The position numbers were made by a program, and so were the translations under genes. 15,788 nt of DNA, taken from contig FLMG01001010.1 of the NCBI GenBank assembly GCA_900088475.1, positions 238,171 through 253,958 on the forward strand. The letters are read 5' to 3'. Below, one piece after another: positions 1 through 7,747 of this stretch. Numbering within the stretch: the first letter of the stretch is position 1; each line of letters starts with the position of its first letter. Below the pieces are notes generated by a model. It ran no database searches. It was not told the origin of the DNA and was given only the letters and a program-made list of their open reading frames with translations. The stretch is from Hyphochytrium catenoides. Lineage: Eukaryota > Sar > Hyphochytriomycetes > Hyphochytriales > Hyphochytriaceae.

Positions 1-547
1 CCTTATTTATGACATTTCGTTGGAGTTTATGGAAGAGTTTTGGCTAGGGTGATAGCTGAACTAAGTGGATGAATGTATCGACCTTCAACTAGTAGTTGCT
101 TTCACAAAGCCTTGTACATTTCTCTTCTACTCTACCTTGTGCCACCTCCATAATATCACCCCCGCTCCAGCCAAGTCCTTTTTCACTTCATTATGCCCAG
201 GACTACGTTGACCGTTTGAAGATCTGCCAACTATTCAAAGCTTAGCCGTAAGGCCTGCTCGCAGCACTCTTTACCGCGCAACAATGAAAAAGCTGTTACA
301 CGGGACAAGAAGATGTAAATGCTGCTTTATATATTTATGCCTGCTCGGTTCTGATCTATCTCTGGGTGGGTCTCTACCGTGCCTCTCTAAAGTCAAGATA
401 CGAGAGAAGAAGGATTAGGCTGAATTCCATACGTTTGGCTAAGAAAGAAGGTAGATTCAGGAGAAAAATGAGAAAGAGGATCCACGAAAGCCGAACCGGA
501 GAGCAATGCACATTCAATCACGAGAAGACGACGAGAGATCAACATAA
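1..547. other. 3' flank of the prefoldin gene, no gene seen
   Basis: This stretch lies downstream of the prefoldin stop codon. A basic reading frame at 366-572 on the plus strand opens with GTG rather than ATG, is rich in Arg and Lys, and resembles nothing I know, so I do not call it. An AT-rich stretch near 325-345 reads on the minus strand as ATAAATATATAAAG and could hold the poly(A) signal of the prefoldin transcript. No RNA gene or repeat was seen. Confidence 0.6.
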
Positions 548-2202
548 TCACCTTCTCTTTCTAACGTCATAATTGTATACACGTGCCATGTTGACCTCTG
601 TTGTGATAATCTGGTCTCTTAGGAAATAAAGGTCTGCCTCAATGTCTTTCTGTCATTGTCGCCGCGATCGACGTGGCGAAGGCAGAGAGGGATCGCATAC
701 GTTAGATGCCTGGCCAACGCTTATTAAAGACATTGAAGGCCGCATGGGAAAGTATGCGTAATGCCCAACTACGAGACCAGGTTAAGGACCGAGAAAATAG
801 TGGGGAGAACGTACCAGCTTTGCCGTGGCAGAGGTAAGATTCTTGTTAAGCATCTCGACGGCTTCTGCACATGTGTACTCGAGCATAACATTTGCCTACA
901 AAGAGCACCGATACCTGAGCTGAACTTCCTTTCCAAGCCTTCATGGCTGGTCGCCTCAGGACAACCGAGCGCATCTTCCCCTTCTGCTTTTATCGTTTAT
1001 CTCTATCACTAACGCCCGCCTTGGCCTCACTGAGGGTATTGACAACTGTCCACGGCGTCTTCTTGACTTATGTGGGTCCTCCCTCTATCTCTCGCTCAGA
1101 CAAACTCCACATTCTGTCTAGCTTCTCTTATAAGCGCTTTTGCGTCTAACCCTTGTGTTAGTACAAGTCCACCTGCCTTGCCCAAAGTATCTGAGCCTCG
1201 GTTTTAGCCTTATGCTTATTGTCATCTATTTCTTGTCTTCGTTCCTCCCCATATTGGTGTGCTACTTACCCCTAGCCACAAGCAAACAGAGTCCTGAGCA
1301 GGGTCTATCTCCGCATTGGCAAAAACGTTATCTGCCAGGCTAAACCGTGTCTGGAGCTTCTCTTCATTTTCCTTAAAAGGACACGAGGATGAGGATGATG
1401 ACAGAAAGGGAAACACGTACACATAGACAGATTAAAGCAATGATGTTTGAGCAGTGGTTAGACCAGTCCAGAGTGTAGACAAACAAAGCTACGCAGTATT
1501 TCCTTCCACTTCTTCTCGCCGATTGCCGTTCGTACTCAATTACTCCCCCTCTTTCCTTCACGTTTGCCATAGATCTCACTTGCCAAATTACCTTCTTTTC
1601 GTGCAGGAGCTGCACCATCGCCAGGGTCTTCTCAATGTCTGGTAGCTTTGTCTTCAGCTGGGCCTTATTCTTCAACATATGGCTCTCCATGAACTGATAC
1701 TTCCTACGCCCGACCGACCACGGAAGACTCATTAGTTTGTGTGTGGCCGCCGTAGAGGTGCCAAAGGAGTGACAACTGCCAAGTGCGACCATCTCTCTCG
1801 GGTGAAAAGAAGCTTGGAAACGATCGAGAACGGAAGTGCAAACCGGTAAAGTTCTTCAATGGCAGCGATGATGACGTCCACCGTCCCTAGTGCTCCTAAG
1901 GAACCTAGAAAGTCCTCAACGTTATCCTAGAGAGAGAGCATCGGTCAATGAAGAGAAGAGCCAGAGACAAAAAGGTACCCGGAGCACGAGTCCCGTTGAA
2001 AGACTCCAATGTGCACAATACACTAGGCACGAGCAATATAACCATCGCAACTAGCTGTAGGGGGTGCATAGAAAACGCCTCTCAAGAGCCGAAAATGAGG
2101 GTGACTTACGATAAAATTAGCCTTGGGGATGCCTCTGGGATTCCTCTCCCCAGTGAGCTTGGCTGTGACCTCGCTTACCGGCAGACTAGCTGTACTATCC
2201 AT
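548..2202 (-). CDS. Prefoldin subunit 3 (VBP1 family), six exons, complete
   Basis: Prefoldin is a cytosolic hexameric chaperone that hands nascent actin and tubulin to the chaperonin CCT; subunit 3 is one of its two alpha-type subunits. Exons on the minus strand are 2202-2110, 1926-1844, 1703-1592, 1371-1270, 895-815 and 649-548. They sum to 573 bases (190 aa plus TGA; human VBP1 is about 197) and every phase agrees. Family landmarks are GIPKANFI (residues 24-31), KYQFMESHMLKNKAQLK in the first coiled coil (60-76), TRFSLADNVFANAEI and VCLWLG before the exon 4/5 junction, then ANVMLEY (131-137), and a C-terminal helix ending EVNMARVYNYDVRKRR. Introns are 183, 140, 220, 374 and 165 bases. Intron 2 uses an unusual GTTTGC donor and intron 3 an AAG acceptor. 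The start at 2202 fits family length; the frame stays open upstream to another ATG at 2430. Confidence 0.95.
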
Positions 2203-3014
2203 AGCTAGCTTCTGATTTTCTACACAAAGTGCAAGGAGCAAGCTTTGCTGATCGAACCTCTTCCTGGCAGATAGCTTTTCTGAATGGAGAGAAAGAAGTA
2301 CGAACCCGAGGAGGTGGCGGATTACCAAAGTGGAGGCGAAGAGAGGGCAAAGCTGTGAGGAAGATGAGACGTGGGGGCGAATCTTTTCAACATCGTATAG
2401 AGTTTGTACTCGTATCATAACCCTGTTCATGGAAATCCTGCCGCGCTCAACAGGAAGCCAAGAAGCTCCAACGCCGCTGAAGGAACAAACTACGCCATCC
2501 TTTCATTGAAGATATGGCTTACTACTACAACGAACACTAGCTTGGTACTGTAGGAAGTGGTATTGTAGAGTGTTGACAATTCCATGTAAAAAAGTTCTTG
2601 CTGACATGTTAGCTGAGCAATGCACCGCGATGATGATGAACAAAGGAGGTAGAAGGTGGATGAAGAGGTAGCGCAAGCAACATCATCCTGGTGCTAGGGC
2701 CGACGACTGAAGTTTTGGAGGAAGGATATCTATTGAGGGCTTATTATGAGGATAAGTGTCACCTTGCAGAGCGAGGCTATTACTTCCCTGTTTGTAGCAA
2801 TAAATAAAGAAGCGATGAAGTCCATGGAAGGGGCAATATACAGAGAATCACTTAAAGACACTAACCTTAAAGTAAGAGCTGTCCAAGAGCAATATGAGGT
2901 TTCTCAGTGATGGTTAATGGATAGATGATGATTGGCAGCGAGGGGAAAGAGGATCCCAGCCCCAAGACCAACAGAGTCCGCTATTTCTTGATGAACATCC
3001 CTAGATTCTTTAGC

Positions 3015-3020
3015 TTTATT
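3015..3020 (-). terminator. Candidate distal poly(A) signal of the carrier gene
   Basis: AATAAA on the minus strand in copy 1 of the 77-bp duplication, about 300 bases after the carrier stop codon. It is the second signal met by transcription. Confidence 0.4.
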
Positions 3021-3091
3021 GATGTATGCTGCTCACTGGCATCTCCATAAAATTAACTAGGAGCTTGATGAACATCCCTAGATTCTTTAGC

Positions 3092-3097
3092 TTTATT
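3092..3097 (-). terminator. Candidate proximal poly(A) signal of the carrier gene
   Basis: AATAAA on the minus strand in copy 2 of the 77-bp duplication, about 220 bases after the carrier stop codon. It is the first signal met by transcription; its twin is 77 bases further on. Confidence 0.45.
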
Positions 3098-3319
3098 GAT
3101 GTATGCTGCTCACTGGCATCTCCATAAAATTAACTAGGAGCTAGAACCTACGAACCTAACCCGCACAATTGCACCTTATTCTAAAAGACATGTACTGTTA
3201 TCTTGAAAATGTCGTGACTTCGCCACTCGGTGTGGGATGAGTGACTGGATAGCTAGCTAGGTAGAATGATCTACCCAAGACAGAGAGCCCTTAGTGCATC
3301 CGCGAGGAATCCCTCCTGA

Positions 3320-4389
3320 CTAGCCCGATCGCTTAATAAACTGCTCTTCCATATACTTCCAAAGTACCGAGAACAGCATACCCTGCATACCGTTGGCAAT
3401 GATTCTCGTCTTCAGACCACGACCAAAAAGGCCAGCCAGTCCATCGCTATCAATAACCATTCGAGCGGCAGCAGGATAGGAGATTGGTTCATGACTGGTC
3501 TGTTTCGTCGTCTTTATCACTCGAATAGAGTTTGATACGGTATCCGAGACAACAGAAGAGGTGAAACCAATAATCGCGTTTCTGCCAAGTTTGTGCAGCG
3601 TCTTATCTGCCTCCGCTTTTGGAAGCTTCTCTTGCAAAAAATTGTACGTCGCAAACCACGGATAGTGGCCAGCGAAGGTAGCTCCCGACGCTGCCAGAGC
3701 ACCGTGGTAGAGGACAGGGACGCCGCCCTTTCCAAGTTTGGTTTTGAGCACTGACATGCCCTTAGCACCATCCACTTGCAGACTAGTCTTCAAAGTATCG
3801 ATAGGCATGAGAAAGATGCGCCAAAGAGCAGCAGTTCCAGAAGCCGCAAGGGTCTTTACTGCTACTGGGAGGTCCCTTGTTGCCGCGGTGTTATCAAGCA
3901 GCGCGAGCACTCCTGAGTTTGCAGCTGTGTCGCCAAACCTCGAGAGAGGGCCCTGAAGCAACGAGTGGGAAGTCTTAGAAGGACAAGAGTAGAAGCTGAA
4001 AACAAGAGCTCGCTACCTGTAAAAGCGCGGGTCCAACTCCACGATAGAATCGCCGAACTCCTCCGTCCTTATACAAGGCTTTCAGAGCCTCGGTAGTGGA
4101 CGTACCATAACGGTACTGATAGTTCATCGTGGTCCTCAACCACATGAGGGACATCACCTGGATACCCATGGCAGCAGCCCCAGGAAGGCCACCTCCTAGC
4201 GCTCTCTTCCCTGCCTTCTTTAGTACCTCGGAAAAAGGAGGGTGCTCGGTAGTCAGAAGTACTGTGGACCCAGAGGGAGATTGGTCAGGTACGTAGCTCC
4301 ACTAACAATGTATTGATGTCGAGTTCACCTGGTGCGTTAGCAAGCTCTGCCTGGGGCTTGATGGCAACGGTGGTAGCCGAAGGCGCCAT
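3320..4389 (-). CDS. Mitochondrial carrier (SLC25-like) protein, three exons, complete
   Basis: The family exchanges small metabolites across the inner mitochondrial membrane; substrate unknown here. Exons on the minus strand are 4389-4329, 4261-4017 and 3952-3320, with introns of 67 and 64 bases. The protein is 312 aa, usual for the family of about 300, and phases agree. Three homologous repeats of two helices are visible. Only repeat 2 keeps the family signature PxDxxK (PIDTLK, residues 152-157). Repeat 1 has [11 protein letters not shown] (55-65) and repeat 3 has SNSIRVIK (242-249) in the matching places, so Pro and Asp are lost. The post-helix motifs survive as [13 protein letters not shown] (92-104) and [17 protein letters not shown] (277-293). 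The remaining sequence ([26 protein letters not shown]) recalls an algal and oomycete carrier subtype. There is no obvious N-terminal presequence, as is common for carriers. The start lies in GGCGCCATGG-like context read as ATGGCGCC. Confidence 0.92.
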
Positions 4390-5398
4390 GATTCAGAGAG
4401 GCGAAGAGCTCTGTTTTGAGTTAGTCCCCTACCAGTCTATAAAACAGCGAAGGTGCTGGCGACGTCAAAGTCCGTGGAGTTCTCCGACAGACTCACCGCC
4501 AGCAGTCAATGAGGTGAACAAGAGAGGGAAAAAGAGCAAGTGAATGACAAGGCTTGACCCCCAAAAGCATTGCACTCTATGGGTAAGGATCTTCTAAGAA
4601 ACATTAGGCCAAGTTAGTGTTGAGGGTGCTTGAAGGTTGTCTCCAGGATATCCCAGTCTTTATCACTGTTGCTTCAAACTACCAGCTTGTCACAGGTGAT
4701 GCTAAACAATAAAATGTATATCCTCGAGTTCTAAAACAGGTCACTGTAACTCTTGATTCTCCTCTCTGCCCTGTCAACGAGACAGAAGGGAGACAAACGA
4801 GGGAGAATAAGAAAGTGAAAGGCTAAAGAGATATTGATGAAAACACCATTCTGTAAGGAAGATAGCCAGACCCCAACATCACAAGAACACACCCAAATCT
4901 GATGATTGAAGGAAAGAAACATTTGTTTGCAAGGAATCGCTCCTAAGAGACTTTCTACCATTAAACCTGCATCATTGCTGATTGTTGCTGATTATGAAAT
5001 ATTCTCTCCTAAAGTTGCGGTTTGATGTCTGATCCCTCACCACGACAAGTGCCAAAAAGACAGTTTGACCTGCAGTATCCACTTGTATTCTGAATAATAC
5101 GGATTATGTAAAAGCTATCCGGAATGACCTCCATTTATAAAAGCTCTATTCGCAATAAAATTGCCGATGATGATCGAAAGGTGATGCCTTCCTGTCATTT
5201 ATTGCCGCGGTTAGGCTCTATGTCCATTCCAGGTGGAAGAAAGAGCAAGGGTAAAGCTATAGTTCTAGAACTGAGAGCAGCTGTGTGCAGAAGAAGCATG
5301 GGAGCTAGCTCTCCTCTTGACAGGCATTCACGTCGGCTTGCCATCACGACATTTCCCGCTGCCCTCTCTCTGTCACCGTTAGCCTCTCACACCATACC
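4390..5398. other. Intergenic between the carrier and the small plus-strand gene
   Basis: About 1 kb separating two divergently read genes. The part near 4390 should contain the carrier promoter; no clear TATA box was found on the minus strand. The reading frames here (for example 4731-4961 minus and 5124-5432 plus) have no recognisable content and irregular codon use. A small direct repeat of TTGCTGATT occurs near 4975-4990. I see no gene. Confidence 0.55.
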
Positions 5399-5803
5399 AT
5401 GGCCGCCACAGTCAACAATGGGGCTTGAGTGAGTGGAGGGCTTGTCATGGAGTGCGGGTGCTTCCTACCTCCATCAACAAAAAGGATATGCCGTAGAAGG
5501 AGAACTATCCTGTCCAGCTTGTTGTTATCACTGCTGTTCCCATCATCGCCCACGCCTTTTGTGCTCTCCCAAACAACTTCAACTTTTTGGGCGGTTACGT
5601 TCCAGATGATGACAGCTTTCTCACGCCCGTTCGCACGCCGTAAGTAGTAATTAGTAAGTGCGCAACAGAGATTTTGATTGATGGCTTGTGGTGGGGTGTC
5701 TCGAGGGAGTGGAGTTCTGGTACTTCTGGTTGGAACTGTGTAGGAAAGTGGCCTTTGGTTCGATGCGTCATTAGCCAATACCAATGCAGGCTATAAACCC
5801 TGA
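5399..5803 (+). CDS. Probable small single-pass membrane protein, unrecognised, spliced
   Basis: The firm part is an exon at 5497-5639, flanked by an acceptor (CCGTAG) and a strong donor (GTAAGT). It reads KENYPVQLVVITAVPIIAHA, then FCALPNNFNFLGGYVPDDD, then SFLTPVRTP, with C or T in most third codon positions, as in well-expressed genes. It has one hydrophobic segment of about 20 residues followed by an acidic loop. It has no Met of its own. The best start is the ATG at 5399, in a good context (ACCATGGCC). A donor at 5411 (GTCAAC, weak) gives MAAT plus the exon. The stronger donor at 5430 (GTGAGT) would leave an in-frame TGA. The last exon is either 5749-5803 (GLWFDASLANTNAGYKP, AAG acceptor) or begins at 5744 (TAG acceptor, ending SMRH). 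The first choice gives about 69 aa. An AATAAA lies 60 bases beyond. I do not recognise the family. Confidence 0.42.
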
Positions 5804-5862
5804 GAGATTATCATCACGAACTCTATTGCTGCGCTTGCTCTTATAAGTCTCTACAGTTGCTA

Positions 5863-5868
5863 AATAAA
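5863..5868 (+). terminator. Candidate poly(A) signal of the small membrane-protein gene
   Basis: AATAAA on the plus strand, 60 bases after the proposed TGA at 5801-5803. Its position supports a plus-strand transcript ending here. Confidence 0.4.
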
Positions 5869-6582
5869 AAAGCATCAAGTGCTGAGTTACGGTAGCTGTG
5901 ATGGTCAGTATATATGTATTCTGATGGTCAGCACTTCTCTGCCTTTTACTTCTTAGCGCTTCGAATGGCAACGAGACTACTACTATGCGATCCAAGATTC
6001 TTAAACTGACAAAGTAACAAGAGACGTGCAGATCACAATCGCTGAGGCATGGTTGGTAATGCAAGAATAGGGCACTACAGTCTATACGGCAGGACGCATA
6101 ACGGTGCATAGCAGAGAGTTTGTCACCCTTGAAAGCACGGGAGGTGTAGTACATAGCAACGTAAAAAGAAGGTGGCAGACACTTCCAGCCAAAAGTATGG
6201 CAAAGCGTGACGTTACTCTCGTGATGGGCCAGACAAGCTAGAGAAAGCATCCCGCTGCGCTCTGCCGTCTACTGATCTAAAAATGATGACAAGAAGCGCC
6301 ACATGTTGGGATCGGTGTACATATGTAAAGCTAAAAGGAAGGATGTATGTTGGGCTCCGTCTATAAGATCGTTTCTTATGATCAATAGAGCCTTGGCGCT
6401 TTAGCCAAAACAAATAGGGAGATGATGGAGTAACTAGTTGCAATATTGTTAGCAAGAGGAAGAATAATACTTAATAGAGAATAGTAAGGAGAAGTATGGT
6501 TCCTTTGCTAGAAGGATTCAACAACCAATCTTCCAGCATCTTATCCGTCTCACTGGCCCATGATGCTCCTTTTTTTGCTTCC

Positions 6583-6590
6583 TATAAATA
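6583..6590 (+). promoter_or_regulatory. TATA-like box without an assigned gene
   Basis: TATAAATA preceded by a T-run (TTTTTTTGCTTCC). The following 60 bases are pyrimidine-rich and lead to ATG codons near 6651 and 6661, but the frames close within 15 codons. It could be a promoter of an unrecognised or non-coding transcript, or chance. Confidence 0.2.
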
Positions 6591-7747
6591 AGAAGGTTGT
6601 AGTTGCACTACTGCCCTCACTGTTCTTCTCAATCTATTTATCGTTTCGACGATGACTGAATGATGGGCCCCTTCTGGATGATGAGGGATGGCGGGCTTTC
6701 AGCATAGCTCATTCTGATAGTGATGCTTAGCTTAGTACTAAGAAGAGCCAAGAACAATTGAATGCTGTATGCTAATCAACAACAACAACCCCAAATGATA
6801 AAGGACAACTAGAACCCACTATACCTTCAACGATGAGTCAAATAGAAGTCCCACGCTTCTTCTGAATGACCGTTGACCGCAATGGTAACATCATCATTAT
6901 ACTATTATTGATCAATCTGACTACTTCTTATCTGGACGATGATGCGAAATCATAAGAGAGATACTACCGCGGCGGATCACCTAATTACCGCCTACAGAGC
7001 CCTTGTCATCCATCATAATATTATTATCATTATCACAGCTGTAAATATATCCTTGTGACAGGTTTACCTGGATCTGTGCTGAACGAACTCTCAGTCTCTA
7101 CCTCAGTGGCATCCACCAAGTGATGAACAGAAGAAGAAGGAACCATTATTGAGAGGAAGCAGATGACTCACTTCTTCTCAATCAAGCGAAAAAACAAGAC
7201 AGACTGCGCCAGTTGGGCTGTAGGAAGAAGCGATCCGAATCCTGGCCGTTAGCTGCTAGCGAGCTTAGTTGAAGGTTCTTGTCTGTAGATCTGAACTGTT
7301 GATGGGATGGAGCTTTGTCGCCGCCTTTGCGGTCTGTTAGATGATGGGAGAAACATCCTCCTCCTGAGCTCTTTTACATCGGTTATTCTCACGTCCTCTT
7401 CTGCTGCGGAATTGGCCGCCTGTCCAGAAGAAGAAATCACCTTTGAAGAATCCCGAGGAGGAATGGCGGATGCCGACAATCACTAGCATTGAGTCACTGG
7501 TTGTGGTTATTCACTGATGGGATGAGGAGGAGGATTATGACCCTGCGTATCAAGCGTAATTTAAGAACGAGGAGGGTGCCCCGGTGCTGTGTGCGGCGTT
7601 GGTTAAGAAAGCCGCCGATAGAACCGAGTGAAGGAAAGCCAAAAACACCTATGAAGTAGCTCAATACACGCGGTGAGGTGCCAGCGCGTCATAAAAGGAC
7701 AAGTTTCTCCGTGGAACAAGCCGCTGGAGAATAGACCAAATAGCACC

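Larger units (their letters stand above)
2987..3142. repeat. Perfect 77-bp tandem duplication
   Basis: Copy 1 is 2987-3063 and copy 2 is 3064-3140. They are identical over all 77 bases by direct reading, and two further bases (3141-3142) continue the period. The unit starts CTTGATGAACATCC and ends AACTAGGAG. Each copy contains GCTTTATTGATG, which reads AATAAA on the minus strand, so the duplication doubles a candidate poly(A) signal for the carrier gene that ends at 3320. Complete identity suggests a recent event; an assembly artefact at this unit size is possible. Confidence 0.97.
2203..3319. other. Intergenic: prefoldin 5' region and carrier 3' flank
   Basis: The stretch next to 2202 should hold the 5' UTR and promoter of the prefoldin gene. 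Its reading frame continues open upstream to ATG codons at 2418 and 2430, but the residues there look unlike any prefoldin. The part next to 3319 is the 3' flank of the carrier gene and includes the 77-bp duplication. A plus-strand AATAAA near 2798 has no convincing gene in front of it. A short plus-strand frame near 2430-2545 is too weak to call. Confidence 0.6.
5804..7747. other. Long intergenic stretch with fragmentary coding-like signals
   Basis: About 1.9 kb before the VPS13-like start. The longest open frame is a minus-strand ORF of 159 codons (5771-6250), Cys- and His-rich, without recognisable content. A TATA-like TATAAATA lies at 6583-6590. Short frames with coding-like codon use occur on the minus strand at 6638-6712 and 6827-6901, and on the plus strand at 7062-7123 (after a TGACAG acceptor) and 7521-7559 (DEEEDYDPAYQA then stop). 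I could not link them into one phase-consistent model on either strand. The area is rich in GATGATG and ATCATC triplets and has an AT-rich patch near 7010-7040. The last 150 bases are presumably the VPS13-like 5' UTR and promoter. Confidence 0.5.

Noticed and set aside
366-572. Basic plus-strand ORF in the left flank.
   Set aside because: It begins at GTG, overlaps the prefoldin stop on the other strand at its end, and its Arg/Lys richness follows from AGA/AAG-rich sequence.
3738-3956. Plus-strand ORF opposite the carrier gene.
   Set aside because: A shadow of carrier exon 3; the minus-strand frame has clear family homology.
5771-6250. Minus-strand ORF of 159 codons with an ATG start, Cys- and His-rich.
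   Set aside because: No recognisable domain, irregular codon use, and it overlaps the last exon and 3' flank of the better supported plus-strand small gene.
7010-7030. AT-rich palindrome-like patch (ATAATATTAT core).
   Set aside because: Short, imperfect beyond ten bases, and expected by chance in AT-rich intergenic sequence.
7249-7479. Minus-strand ORF reading SASAIPPRDSSKVISSSGQA onward.
   Set aside because: It begins at TTG, not ATG, has low-complexity Ser-rich content, and no partner exon could be joined in phase.
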